Assembly: GCF_963666025.1 (NCBI RefSeq)
Contig: NZ_OY762552.1
Location: 2,506,501 to 2,570,500, forward strand
Length of the DNA: 64,000 nt
Source of the DNA: an uncultured Methanobacterium sp.
GTDB taxonomy: Archaea; Methanobacteriota; Methanobacteria; Methanobacteriales; Methanobacteriaceae
Direction: 5' to 3'
The notes beneath the pieces were generated by a model. It had not been told where the DNA came from. It saw only the letters and a list, made by a program, of their open reading frames with translations, and did not search any database. A program made the translations under genes and the position numbers. This document shows positions 1 through 9,129 of the stretch, in pieces. The first letter of the stretch is position 1. Each line of letters starts with the position of its first letter.

Positions 1-285
1 TCCCTGGCTGCTGGCTCCACCAGGGAAGATGTGGCAGCAGCAGCCTGTCATTCCGTGGCAGAACAGGTATATGAACAGCAATTACAGGAAATTGATGTTC
101 GAGAACCCCTTATCCAGGTTGGAGGAACCAGTCTTGTAAGTGGACTGGTGGAAGCAGTGAGTGAGGTTCTGGGAGGAATAAACGTCATTGTACCAGAATA
201 TTCACAGTATATCGGTGCAGTGGGTTCTGCTTTACTGGTATCCGGACTAGGGGATAGAAAAGAATTCGGGGCTAAAAGTTTGTAG
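1..285 (+). CDS. Methanogenesis marker protein 15, C-terminal part
   Basis: Partial gene; the frame is open from base 1 and the N-terminus lies upstream of the window. The visible tail carries the C-terminal ASKHA (BadF/BcrA-type ATPase) signature: GGTSLVSGLVEAV followed by a VPEY..YIGAVGSALL segment. That fold is shared with 2-hydroxyacyl-CoA dehydratase activators. Because Mmp17 follows after 10 bases, I assign it to the methanogen-specific marker 15 family, thought to work in activation or maturation of methyl-coenzyme M reductase. The fold is seen in the sequence; the marker 15 assignment rests mainly on the neighbour. Confidence 0.8.
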   Translation, partial: SLAAGSTREDVAAAACHSVAEQVYEQQLQEIDVREPLIQVGGTSLVSGLVEAVSEVLGGINVIVPEYSQYIGAVGSALLVSGLGDRKEFGAKSL

Positions 286-295
286 GGGGATATAA

Positions 296-955
296 ATGCA
301 AGTAGAATGCTACGATGAGAGTGGACGAGAAGTCTACGATATGATCCTCCGACAGATACTTCAGGATGTCCAGATAGGTCGTGCTGTCAAGGATATCCAG
401 ATTTATATTGATCCCCGTGAGCCAGTATTTATAATTGCACTCCAGTACCTGAAAACCGCGCCACCGGTGTTAATGGAGGATATTGCAGAATATAAATTTG
501 ATAAGGAAGCCAATGAAACTTTTTTACAGATCAAAGATGAAAAATATCTTCCTGATCTTCTTAAAAAACTCTGGGAACTTGAAGGACGTAACAAAATACA
601 CCAGCCCAGCCGTTACGAAGTTATAATCGATGATCCACAGGTCAAACTGGAAGGTTTGGTTATCAATGACCCTGAAGAAAACCTCAAAAAGAAGATATAC
701 GATGCATTATTCCGTATAATTCCAGAAGGGTTCAGAGTAATGGAACACTTCTCTGAAGGTAATATCATTGCCTTAACCTGTTCAGATGAGTATATTAAGG
801 AAGAATATCTGGAAAAAACCCGAGAAATTGTTAAAGAAATGAAAAAAAATAAAAAACCTTATGAAGTAAGGGTTAAATCTCCTGAAAAAAGTGGAGTACC
901 AGAAAATTCAAGATCCAAAGTATCTAAAAAGCTTGATAAGAAGTATTCCGAGTGA
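296..955 (+). CDS. Methanogenesis marker protein 17
   Basis: A 219-residue soluble protein recognised as methanogenesis marker 17, a family confined to methanogens and relatives. Marker proteins of this set have been found with the McrC/component A3a complex that activates methyl-coenzyme M reductase, so a role in MCR activation is likely; its individual chemistry is unknown. The ATG follows an AGGGGGAT ribosome site (284-291) ten bases after the mmp15 stop, so the two are co-transcribed. The last ~25 residues are Lys/Ser-rich and probably flexible. No catalytic motif is visible. Confidence 0.85.
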   Translation: MQVECYDESGREVYDMILRQILQDVQIGRAVKDIQIYIDPREPVFIIALQYLKTAPPVLMEDIAEYKFDKEANETFLQIKDEKYLPDLLKKLWELEGRNKIHQPSRYEVIIDDPQVKLEGLVINDPEENLKKKIYDALFRIIPEGFRVMEHFSEGNIIALTCSDEYIKEEYLEKTREIVKEMKKNKKPYEVRVKSPEKSGVPENSRSKVSKKLDKKYSE

Positions 956-1001
956 AATCAAAGGATCATATATTCGGATAATGAGAATCATTTTAGGTAA
1001 C

Positions 1002-1031
1002 AACTGATCATTATAAATCCTATGATCAGTT
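1002..1031. promoter_or_regulatory. Perfect 9-bp palindrome upstream of nifB
   Basis: AACTGATCA (1002-1010) and TGATCAGTT (1023-1031) form a perfect inverted repeat with a 12-base spacer, in the gap between mmp17 and nifB. A TATA-like ACATATAAT follows at 1033-1041 and a second TATA-like stretch at 1062-1073. No T-tract follows, so an operator is more likely than a terminator. Each arm holds a GATC site. It does not match the NrpR operator GGAA-N6-TTCC. Confidence 0.5.
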
Positions 1032-1133
1032 TACATATAATCCCATAATTTAATACCATAATTTAAATATAATACCTTAATAAGTTCAATCTTAAAGATT
1101 CGTAGATTCTCAAAGGATTGGAGGAATTGATTT

Positions 1134-1985
1134 ATGAATGAATCCAAATTCGCCCATATAACCCGCGTACACCCATGTTTTAATGAAAAAATGCATGACA
1201 AGGTGGGAAGAGTTCATCTGCCCATCGCACCTCGCTGTAATATACAGTGCAACTTCTGCACCCGTGAACTCAACAAATGTGAGCATCGCCCCGGAGTATC
1301 CTCCAGGATCATGACTGTGGAAGAAGCAGTAACCCATGTGGCCAAGGTTATCAAGGAAATGCCAATCAGTGTGGTGGGAGTAGCTGGACCCGGAGATGCC
1401 CTGGCCAATCCAGAAACACTGGAATTTTTCCGAATCATTGATAAAAAATTCCCCGACCTCATCAAATGCATGAGTACCAATGGCTTATTACTGGCAGATC
1501 TGGCTGAAGAAGTTGCTGAGGCTAAAATCAGTACCATCACCGTAACCGTCAATGCCATAGACCCTGAAATCGGTAAAAAAATATATTCCCGGGCTGTCTA
1601 TGATGGTAATGTCTACGAAGGAGAAGAAGCCTTTAAAATCATCTCCCAAAAACAGCTGGAAGGAATAGAAAAGGTTTCCAAACTGGGTGTGGTGGTTAAG
1701 GTCAACAGCGTCCTCATACCTGGGCTCAATGATAAACACATCGAAGATATTGCCAGGGAAGTTAAAAAACGAGGAGCCAGCCTGATGAATGTCATACCCC
1801 TCATACCGTTACATAAAATGAAAGACTATCCCAAACCAGGGTGTGAAGAACTTTCTACAGTAAGGGATAACGTTGAGGAAGTACTGCCTGTATTCAGGGC
1901 ATGTACCCAGTGCCGTGCAGATGCCTATGGAGTTCCTGGAAAAGAGGACAAACACCTGGACATGACACCAGCCAGCCATTACTAG
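1134..1985 (+). CDS. nifB: NifB, nitrogenase cofactor radical SAM enzyme
   Basis: A 283-residue radical SAM protein of the short archaeal NifB type. NifB fuses two [4Fe-4S] clusters and inserts a SAM-derived carbide to make NifB-co (the 8Fe-9S-C core), precursor of the nitrogenase cofactors. The SAM-cluster cysteines are C35, C39 and C42 (CxxxCxxC), followed by the GVAGPGDALANP segment typical of NifB and a C-terminal CTQC pair (C257, C260). The NifX-like tail of many bacterial NifB proteins is absent, as usual in methanogens. The start follows GGAGG with 8-base spacing. No other nif gene lies in the window. Confidence 0.9.
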   Translation: MNESKFAHITRVHPCFNEKMHDKVGRVHLPIAPRCNIQCNFCTRELNKCEHRPGVSSRIMTVEEAVTHVAKVIKEMPISVVGVAGPGDALANPETLEFFRIIDKKFPDLIKCMSTNGLLLADLAEEVAEAKISTITVTVNAIDPEIGKKIYSRAVYDGNVYEGEEAFKIISQKQLEGIEKVSKLGVVVKVNSVLIPGLNDKHIEDIAREVKKRGASLMNVIPLIPLHKMKDYPKPGCEELSTVRDNVEEVLPVFRACTQCRADAYGVPGKEDKHLDMTPASHY

Positions 1986-2017
1986 GGATTACCAAAAATC
2001 CCTGAAACATTTTTTTT
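1984..2017 (+). terminator. Stem-loop plus T-tract after nifB
   Basis: AGGGATT (1984-1990) pairs with AATCCCT (1997-2003) across a 6-base loop, followed by eight T residues (2010-2017). The stem overlaps the nifB stop codon. It resembles an intrinsic terminator; in archaea the T-tract alone is usually sufficient. Confidence 0.55.
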
Positions 2018-2155
2018 AATTAACGTTTTAAAAATGCCCATTTTTTATTTATCATGCTCAGAATGTTAATCAAAATGGGATTATTGTCTTTTTCATATTT
2101 TTAATACATTTTATAACTCAATACCACTCAATTAGATTTTATATTTAGAATATAA

Positions 2156-2191
2156 ACTCTCTACACTAATAGCACTCTCTACACTAATATA
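2156..2191. repeat. 18-bp tandem duplication upstream of mtnA
   Basis: Two adjacent copies of ACTCTCTACACTAATAGC-type sequence (2156-2173 and 2174-2191) differ only at the last two bases. They end 25 bases before the mtnA start, in its probable promoter or leader. Confidence 0.7.
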
Positions 2192-2216
2192 ACTTTCAAG
2201 ATGGATGTGAATTAAC

Positions 2217-3146
2217 ATGAAAACCATGTACTGGAAGGATGACCTTCTCTGCCTATTAGATCAGACTCTATTACCTCATGAAACTGAATACCTTATTTGT
2301 GGAACATATCAGGATGTAATAAATGCCATTAAAACCATGGTAGTCCGGGGAGCACCGGCTATAGGTGTGGCAGCAGCCTTTGGAATGGCACTGGCCTACC
2401 TGGCTGATGAAGATATGGAAAAAGCTGCTCAGGAGATGAAAGATGCCCGTCCAACTGCAGTAAACCTGTTCTGGGCAGTTGATCGGGTTATGGCCGCTGA
2501 TGATCCCCTAAAAGAAGCACTACTTATGTACGGGGAGGATATGGATACCAACCGGCGTATGGGGGGGCATGGAGCCACAGTGATTGATGAAGGGGACACC
2601 ATTTTGACTCATTGCAACGCCGGAGCTCTGGCCTGTGTGGATTTCGGCACAGCACTGGGGGTTATTCGCGCAGCCAACCAGGAAGGTAAAAATATCAGCG
2701 TGGTCTGTGATGAAACCAGACCAGTACTCCAGGGGGCACGACTCAGTGTCTGGGAAATGCAACAGGAAAACATACCAGTAAAACTGATAGTGGATGGTGC
2801 TGCTGGCCGCCTGATGCAGGAAGGACAGATAAACAAAGTGGTTATAGGTGCAGACAGAGTTGCTAAGGGCGGAATTGCCAACAAGATCGGGTCACTCATG
2901 GTGGCACTGGCTGCTAAACGCTTTAATGTGCCCTTTTACGTGGCAGCACCTAAAAGCACCTTCGATCATGAAAATAGTATCTACGATATAGAAATAGAAG
3001 AACGTGACCCTGAAGAAGTTTTAGGCTTTGCCGGGTGTCAGGCAGCACCTTGGGGTACTGAGGTAAGGAATCCATCCTTTGATGTTGTTCCCAGTGACCT
3101 CATAACTGGTATTATAACTGAGGATGGGATACTGGATCCTTTATGA
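2217..3146 (+). CDS. mtnA: S-methyl-5-thioribose-1-phosphate isomerase family
   Basis: A 309-residue member of the MtnA/eIF2B-like isomerase family. MtnA converts 5-methylthioribose 1-phosphate to 5-methylthioribulose 1-phosphate in methylthioadenosine salvage. Diagnostic segments are RGAPAIGVAAAFG near residue 42, THCNAGALACVDFGTALG with the catalytic Cys, CDETRPVLQGARL, and GADRVAKGGIANKIGS with the catalytic Asp. The close relative ribose-1,5-bisphosphate isomerase lacks this combination, so MtnA is preferred. No other salvage gene is adjacent. The gene is monocistronic, followed by a long AT-rich gap. Confidence 0.88.
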   Translation: MKTMYWKDDLLCLLDQTLLPHETEYLICGTYQDVINAIKTMVVRGAPAIGVAAAFGMALAYLADEDMEKAAQEMKDARPTAVNLFWAVDRVMAADDPLKEALLMYGEDMDTNRRMGGHGATVIDEGDTILTHCNAGALACVDFGTALGVIRAANQEGKNISVVCDETRPVLQGARLSVWEMQQENIPVKLIVDGAAGRLMQEGQINKVVIGADRVAKGGIANKIGSLMVALAAKRFNVPFYVAAPKSTFDHENSIYDIEIEERDPEEVLGFAGCQAAPWGTEVRNPSFDVVPSDLITGIITEDGILDPL

Positions 3147-3300
3147 AGGGCTTTGTTTATTTCTATAAGCTCCAGTAATCCTTTATTATTTATTTATTCA
3201 TTTATTTTATTCATATTTTTAATTAGTTCAACGTTAGTTTTACTCTTAAATTTATTTATTTAATCTAACCTAATCCCCTATTCGCTTATCCATTACGTCT

Positions 3301-3945
3301 CTAATTATCATTCAATCTCTTTGATAAGTCACTAAATGGTTCAGTTATATCCACACCTGCCAGTTTTCCTATGGCTTGGAAAAATTCATCTGTGGATTTT
3401 TCTTTTAAACACCAGCTTTTACAGGAAATTGTATGGGTGTCTATTATTATTTTTAGCTGCCAGATATCTCCTTCTATCGGGATGTTCTCGGGGGGAATAT
3501 CATCTTGAATTGAATCATTATTTTCCTTGGATAAATCTTCTTCACGTGAATCCTTATTTTCCTTGGATAAATCTTCTTCAGGAGGAGTGTTTTCATTTAT
3601 TACAGAATTACAGTCACAATTATCATCTGCGCAGTGACAATGTTCTTCTTCATGATCCTCCTCACATGAGTCTTCCTCAGCTTCGCCCTGCCATTGACAT
3701 TCATCCCAGTCCCAAATTCCGCACTGGTTTAGTTCATCCCAGAATTGTTCCCATTTTTTTTCTTCTGGAATTGAGACCATGGTGAGATATTCATTCTTTT
3801 CGGAAAGATGAGAATCGGCTTCTGAAAAAAAGAAAAGTCTTCCATCCACCAATTTAAGTGAATTATGCCCACCTAATTTAAATGAGTATTCCAATTCCAA
3901 TAATTCTGGTAATTGGCTATTATCCCTAAACTGTTTATTATTCAT
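3301..3945 (-). CDS. Uncharacterised protein with acidic Cys/His-rich insertion
   Basis: 214 residues from the ATG at 3945, chosen because AGGAGT (3952-3957) sits just upstream; an in-frame ATG 21 bases earlier lacks such a site. The two ends look like one small soluble domain (Trp-rich FWDELNQCGIWDWDE, then GDIWQLKI and a C-terminal helix). Between them lies a ~75-residue insertion very rich in Glu/Asp and containing CEEDHEEEHCHCADDNCDC, a likely metal-binding patch. A perfect-register 12-residue duplication (EEDLSKEN(K/N)DS) is encoded by a 36-bp tandem repeat. I do not recognise a function; metal buffering or sensing is only a guess. Confidence 0.75.
   Translation of the reverse strand: MNNKQFRDNSQLPELLELEYSFKLGGHNSLKLVDGRLFFFSEADSHLSEKNEYLTMVSIPEEKKWEQFWDELNQCGIWDWDECQWQGEAEEDSCEEDHEEEHCHCADDNCDCNSVINENTPPEEDLSKENKDSREEDLSKENNDSIQDDIPPENIPIEGDIWQLKIIIDTHTISCKSWCLKEKSTDEFFQAIGKLAGVDITEPFSDLSKRLNDN
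3512..3580. repeat. 36-bp coding tandem repeat
   Basis: Two near-identical units, starting at 3512 and 3548, lie in the acidic insertion of the protein encoded at 3301-3945. The 36-bp unit encodes 12 residues, so copy-number change would preserve the frame. Confidence 0.75.
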
Positions 3946-4017
3946 AATAATACTCCTAAATAGCATATACTCCTGAATATCATCAAATATTAAATCTATA
4001 AATAACTCATCTCATTC

Positions 4018-5049
4018 TCAATTAATACGGGCATCAATGGCCATGTGCCAAACTCCGGGACTCCGGGATTTGACCTTCCTTCTATCCAGTACTTCCACCT
4101 GACGGGGGTAAGCTGCTGTTTTAACCCGTTCTACAGGATCTTCAAAGTCCCGGCTGAACTGGTAATAATTCAAAGTTCCACTTGGTTTTAAATGTTCCAC
4201 TGCCACGGGAAGAAACTCACAGGCAGTTCCAGGTAGATTCATAATAATCCTGTCTGCCTGAACATCCAAATCCTTTAAAACTTTACCCACATCACCCAAA
4301 AGGGGCTTGATTTTACCCTGCACCTTATTTAACTTTATATTCTCTTTTAGGTAGTGGATTGCTGCAGGATTAATATCTATGGCGTAAATAGTTATATTTT
4401 TAAGTTTTGGCCTTCTGGCGATGTTAATGGCAAAGGGCCCCACCCCGGTGAACATGTCAATAATTACCTCGCCATCTTGGACCTCATCACCAATGATCCT
4501 TCTTTCTGTAGCCAGGCGGGGACTGAAGTAGACCTCTTTCACGTCCAGTATTATACGGGAATCGTATTCACGGTGGATTGTTTCAGAGTCATCTTTCCCT
4601 GCAAGGTGTTCCAGCTCACGGGTACGGATAACCCCCTTAATTGCACTTTTTTTACGGTAAACAGACCTTCTCTTGGTGAACTTTAAAGCGGCCTCTCCAA
4701 TGAGGTATTTTTCATCTTCCAGGTCTTCAGGGATCTCCAGGATCACCACATCCCCTATGATATCAAAGGATTTTTTAAAGTCTTCCATCTTCTCAGGAGG
4801 TATTTTCCCCTGGAGGAAGTCTTCCATGTTGCGGGGTCTTTTCTTAAGTTCTTCAAATTCAGTTTCAACCAGGTCATCTTTGGAAAGCCCCATTTCTTTT
4901 ATGAGATCGTTATCTGGTTCGGTAGTTAAGGGGAGATAGACATAATCCTCAGAACGCTTTATCTTCCAGTTATGATCCAGTAAATATTTCTCCTGTAGAA
5001 ACAATCGTATGTGGTTGGCTTCTTTTTTAGGGACCTTTAATCCAATCAT
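4018..5049 (-). CDS. tRNA (guanine37-N1)-methyltransferase Trm5b
   Basis: A 343-residue archaeal Trm5. It transfers a methyl group from SAM to N1 of G37 in tRNA, preventing +1 frameshifting. An N-terminal D1-type domain precedes a class I Rossmann methyltransferase with the SAM-binding MFTGVGPFAINIA segment, the preceding VKEVYFSPRLATERRRI-like signature of the family, and NLPGTACEFLP (the NPP-like catalytic loop). Length fits aTrm5b. The start follows AGAGGA. The gene is divergent from dphB across a repeat-containing gap. Confidence 0.88.
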   Translation of the reverse strand: MIGLKVPKKEANHIRLFLQEKYLLDHNWKIKRSEDYVYLPLTTEPDNDLIKEMGLSKDDLVETEFEELKKRPRNMEDFLQGKIPPEKMEDFKKSFDIIGDVVILEIPEDLEDEKYLIGEAALKFTKRRSVYRKKSAIKGVIRTRELEHLAGKDDSETIHREYDSRIILDVKEVYFSPRLATERRIIGDEVQDGEVIIDMFTGVGPFAINIARRPKLKNITIYAIDINPAAIHYLKENIKLNKVQGKIKPLLGDVGKVLKDLDVQADRIIMNLPGTACEFLPVAVEHLKPSGTLNYYQFSRDFEDPVERVKTAAYPRQVEVLDRRKVKSRSPGVWHMAIDARIN

Positions 5050-5101
5050 GGAATTCCTCTAATCTTTCTTAAATGTATCTTATTCCTCTAATCACTAATT
5101 A

Positions 5102-5155
5102 TTAACTGTAATTAATCTTTTAACTGTAATTAACACATTAACTGCAATTAATTAT
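5102..5155. repeat. Three 18-bp tandem repeats between trm5b and dphB
   Basis: Three head-to-tail units start at 5102, 5120 and 5138. Each begins TTAACTGTAATTAA (one base differs in the third copy) and has exact 18-bp spacing. They lie ~55-105 bases upstream of the trm5b start. Confidence 0.8.
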
Positions 5156-5244
5156 GAAATGCAATTTTTTTCATAATCATTAGTAATTATTCTGATAATC
5201 TTATTTTGTGAATTACCCGTTTAACAGGTTACTGTTTAATTTGG

Positions 5245-5280
5245 GTGCTTGGCAGTTTAATAGTGCTTGGTAGTTTAACA
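5245..5280. repeat. 18-bp tandem duplication upstream of dphB
   Basis: Two copies of GTGCTTGG(C/T)AGTTTAA start at 5245 and 5263, again with an 18-bp period. They lie ~85 bases before the dphB start, near its probable promoter. Apart from these repeats and the 5102-5155 array I see nothing else in the gap. Confidence 0.7.
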
Positions 5281-5360
5281 TATAACTGATTAAACATTTA
5301 TCTTAACTCCAAAATAAAATTTTATAAACCTTCCATCCTATAATTAGATGTTGAAGGTGA

Positions 5361-6154
<794 letters not shown>

Positions 6155-6224
6155 ATCTAATAATTAATTATAATGTTTTTAAGAAATTACAAAAATTTAA
6201 GAAAATTATAAGGATTTTAAGAAA

Positions 6225-7169
6225 ATGGCTACAAATCTAATTAAAAATAATTTCAATAATGCCAGACCATTTCTTAAATGGGCGGGGGGCAAAACTCAGC
6301 TACTTTTAGAACTTGAAAAAAGGTTCCCTAAGTCAATACGGGAAAGTAGGGTTATCAAGCGGTATATTGAACCTTTTGTTGGTGGTGGGGCCATGTTTTT
6401 CTACCTTAAAAATCATTACCTGGTCAAGGAATCCATTCTTATGGATGTGAATCCGGAGTTAATCATGGCTTACCGGGTGATTCAGCAGGATGTGAATAAA
6501 CTCATTACCATACTGGCCGATATGGAAACTGAACACCTTCAAAAGGGTGAAGATGCCAGAAAAGAGAATTTTTACAGTATTCGGGCTGACTACAACCAGC
6601 AACTGGAGTTGGTGGATTATTTAAATTATAATGCTGGATGGATCCAGAGAACCGCTTCCTTGATATTCCTGAACAAGACCTGTTACAATGGACTTTTCCG
6701 CCTGAACAGTAAGGGTGAGTTCAATGTACCCTTCGGTAGGTACAAAAATCCTACAATCTGTGATGAATTAAACCTGCAGGGAGTTCACCAGGCCCTTGAT
6801 AAAACAGAGATATTATGCGCAGACTTTACTTATGCCGGGCAGTTCATTAAAAATGATACATTGGTGTACATGGACCCACCCTACCGGCCTCTAAACAGCA
6901 CTTCTCACTTCACCAGCTACTCTGGAGAAAAGTTCAGTGACCCGGACCAGGAAAAACTGGCCAGATTTTACCAGGAAATGGATTTAAAAGGTGTATACCT
7001 TGTTCTGAGTAACAGTGACCCTAAAAACCATGATTTGGAAGATAATTTCTTTGATGAACTCTACAGCAAATATGAAATAGATAGGGTACCAGCTAAACGT
7101 AATATTAATTCTAATACGTCCAGCAGGGGCGAAATAAACGAGTTAATCATCAGGAATTTTAGTAATTAA
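6225..7169 (+). CDS. Dam-type DNA adenine-N6 methyltransferase, orphan
   Basis: A 314-residue alpha-class N6-adenine methylase of the Dam/DpnII family, whose members usually recognise GATC. Motif X (FLKWAGGK, ~16-23), motif I (IEPFVGGGAMF, ~48-58) and the catalytic DPPY (217-220) are intact, with the SFTSYSG-like and LSNSDP segments typical of the family. No endonuclease gene is adjacent, so it looks like a solitary methylase that may mark strands or modulate gene expression, or it may protect against incoming GATC-specific enzymes. Sequence specificity is inferred from the family, not seen. Confidence 0.88.
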   Translation: MATNLIKNNFNNARPFLKWAGGKTQLLLELEKRFPKSIRESRVIKRYIEPFVGGGAMFFYLKNHYLVKESILMDVNPELIMAYRVIQQDVNKLITILADMETEHLQKGEDARKENFYSIRADYNQQLELVDYLNYNAGWIQRTASLIFLNKTCYNGLFRLNSKGEFNVPFGRYKNPTICDELNLQGVHQALDKTEILCADFTYAGQFIKNDTLVYMDPPYRPLNSTSHFTSYSGEKFSDPDQEKLARFYQEMDLKGVYLVLSNSDPKNHDLEDNFFDELYSKYEIDRVPAKRNINSNTSSRGEINELIIRNFSN

Positions 7170-7237
7170 CGTTTTTTGAGTAAAATTAACAGTAATGAGA
7201 ATATAGTATTGTTGATATATTATATGGAGGGAATAAT

Positions 7238-7813
7238 TTGAAATGTGCTTCCTGCACTAAAAAAGATTGTTTTAACGGCAAGGACTGCCTGGAGATGGGG
7301 GACAAAATCAAAGAACTTTACGTAGATGATGAAATCAGTTTACTGAAAGCATCTTCTGCAATTGAAGCCAGATACTACATGGAAAAAACCCGTATTCAGG
7401 AAGTAATTCTTTTTTCAAAGGAAATGGGTTATGAAAAGATTGGAATGGCATTTTGTGTGGGTTTAGAACAGGAAGCCCGCCAGATTCATGATCTTTTCCG
7501 AAAACATTTCCAGGTGCACTCAGTTTGTTGTAAAGTATGTGGGATTGACAAATCTGACTTCCAGCTGGAACAGATTGATGAAAACGGTTATGAAGCCATG
7601 TGCAACCCCTTAGGTCAAGCAACAATCCTCAATGAAAAAAATACAGATCTTAACATTATAATCGGGCTGTGCATTGGTCATGACATCCTCTTCACAGAAC
7701 ATTCGGAGGCACCAGTAACCACTTTGGTTGTGAAGGATAGAGTACTTGCCCATAACCCTTTAGGGGCAGTTTATTCTAAATACTATCAAAATAAACTTAA
7801 AAATGGAATATAA
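7238..7813 (+). CDS. DUF1847 metal-binding protein
   Basis: 191 residues beginning at a TTG codon with a strong GGAGGG site (7227-7232); an N-terminal cluster CASCTKKDCFNGKDC follows at once, so a later start would remove it. Further conserved Cys lie in CCKVCG and in IGLCIGHD. This is the DUF1847 family of predicted metal-binding proteins found in anaerobes; function unknown. It lies 68 bases after the methylase and may be co-expressed, but no functional link is evident. Confidence 0.8.
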   Translation: MKCASCTKKDCFNGKDCLEMGDKIKELYVDDEISLLKASSAIEARYYMEKTRIQEVILFSKEMGYEKIGMAFCVGLEQEARQIHDLFRKHFQVHSVCCKVCGIDKSDFQLEQIDENGYEAMCNPLGQATILNEKNTDLNIIIGLCIGHDILFTEHSEAPVTTLVVKDRVLAHNPLGAVYSKYYQNKLKNGI

Positions 7814-7928
7814 ACCAAATTGAAGATGGAAATAACAGTTAAATTTTATAATTCAATTATTAAATTTGGTTTATTCACTTATTTTTTCTATATTGGGGGT
7901 TATTTGATATTTGGCGTATTGTTTAAGT

Positions 7929-8153
7929 TTAATCTTCCTCTTTAGGGGTTTTATCCTTTTTATCAATGAATTCACATTTTTCAACATTTTGAAGGGGGAT
8001 TAACACGATTTTCTTCCCAGTATCCTGTGATCCATAAATTACTTCAATCAAGCCTCTTTTTTCATGGATTTCTATAGATTCAACTCCAAACTCTCCCCGG
8101 CGAAAGTTGTGCACACTTTCATTGATCATACTCACTTCAATTCGGTCAATCAT
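7929..8153 (-). CDS. Small conserved-looking protein, 74 aa
   Basis: A short, charged, soluble protein with no recognisable family. The ATG is preceded by GAGGGG with 5-base spacing, and the beta-rich pattern (IEVIYGSQDTGKKIVLIPLQNVEKCEFI) looks like a compact barrel rather than random translation. The C-terminus is Lys/Asp/Glu-rich. It is isolated between two intergenic stretches. Function unknown. Confidence 0.6.
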   Translation of the reverse strand: MIDRIEVSMINESVHNFRRGEFGVESIEIHEKRGLIEVIYGSQDTGKKIVLIPLQNVEKCEFIDKKDKTPKEED

Positions 8154-8540
8154 TTTTCCCCTCTTAATAGCTGTTTTAACTCTCTTAATTGCTTTATTTC
8201 AATTAATTCTCTTCAATTAATTATCTCATTAATTCTTTCAATTTAATCTTTCAATTATTGCATCTGATTTTTTTTAGATCTGATTTTATTTTATCTTCCC
8301 CAAATTAAATCAATTTTTTGTTTTAATTCATGTTCCGACCATAGTTTTGACTATCTAAATTGATTTTATAATTCAATATTTCCACCATTCTACCAGAAAC
8401 TATAAATACTCAAATCAACTATGTTAAAAGTAACCTATGTTATAAATAACCTATGTTAAATTAATCATATGTTAAGTTTAAATTATTTGTATTGATTATT
8501 TGAATTAAATTTGAATTGAATTAAAAAACACGGTGATTCA
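8154..8540. other. 387-bp AT-rich gap with padR operator repeats
   Basis: No gene is seen. The left two thirds are low-complexity AATT-rich sequence. The right third holds the 16-bp repeat array at 8419-8482 and the probable padR promoter. Confidence 0.7.
8419..8482. promoter_or_regulatory. Four 16-bp direct repeats, probable PadR operator
   Basis: Four units start at 8419, 8435, 8451 and 8467, exactly 16 bp apart, each with the core TATGTTA. The first two units also contain an internal palindrome, GTTA-N4-TAAC; the third keeps only part of it. PadR proteins bind ATGT/ACAT-type palindromes and commonly repress their own operon. The array ends 58 bases before the padR start, overlapping the likely TATA region. 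The array is observed; its role is inferred. Confidence 0.65.
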
Positions 8541-9053
8541 ATGGTAAACACAGAACTCATTATTTTAGGAATGATATCTTTCCAGCCGAGTCATGGGTAC
8601 CTGCTTAAAAAAAATGTAAGTGATTACTTTGGAAACCCCTATTTCAAGTTGAATAACAACGTACTCTATTCTACGCTGACTAAATTGGAAAAAAACGGAT
8701 TCATCATAGGAAAAGAAATGCCCAGTGAGAAAATCAATAAAAAAGTATACCACATCACAGAGGAGGGGAAAAAACACTTAATCGACATGGTGTCTGAACC
8801 TGCAAAACCAGAAATAGATGATTTCAGTTTCAAAGTACAGGCTGTATTTTTAGACATGATCCCCAAGGAGAGTAGAATAAAAGTTGTCAAACCATTACAT
8901 GATGCTAAACTAAAATTGTATCATGACGCTCTGGAAAAGAAGAAAAAACATGGTTTAAACATGCTCCCTGTTTCATTCACAGTCCTTGAATATGGTATAA
9001 AAGAATTGGAGAATGTGCTTGAGTTTTATGAAAGATTGATGAATATGGAATGA
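8541..9053 (+). CDS. PadR-family transcriptional regulator
   Basis: 170 residues with an N-terminal winged helix (ILGMISFQPSHGYLLKKNV..., then YSTLTKLEKNGFI and the wing KVYHITEEGKKHL) and a C-terminal helical dimerisation domain of the Vir type. PadR proteins sense small molecules, often toxic compounds, and repress adjacent exporter genes. It starts after GGTGA and is followed by ABC exporter genes in the same direction, which are its probable targets. The 16-bp repeat array just upstream probably binds it. Confidence 0.88.
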   Translation: MVNTELIILGMISFQPSHGYLLKKNVSDYFGNPYFKLNNNVLYSTLTKLEKNGFIIGKEMPSEKINKKVYHITEEGKKHLIDMVSEPAKPEIDDFSFKVQAVFLDMIPKESRIKVVKPLHDAKLKLYHDALEKKKKHGLNMLPVSFTVLEYGIKELENVLEFYERLMNME

Positions 9054-9129
9054 ACTGGAAATGATTATGAATTACCCATTAACTCAACTATCAAAGTTTT
9101 CATGATTGTCGTAAGGAGGAGTTTTAGAT

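Noticed and set aside
1002..1031. NrpR nitrogen operator for nifB
   Set aside because: The palindrome does not contain GGAA-N6-TTCC, the known NrpR operator of methanogens.
8419..8482. CRISPR-like array
   Set aside because: Units are only 16 bp with no spacers and no cas genes are present in the window; a promoter operator is more likely.
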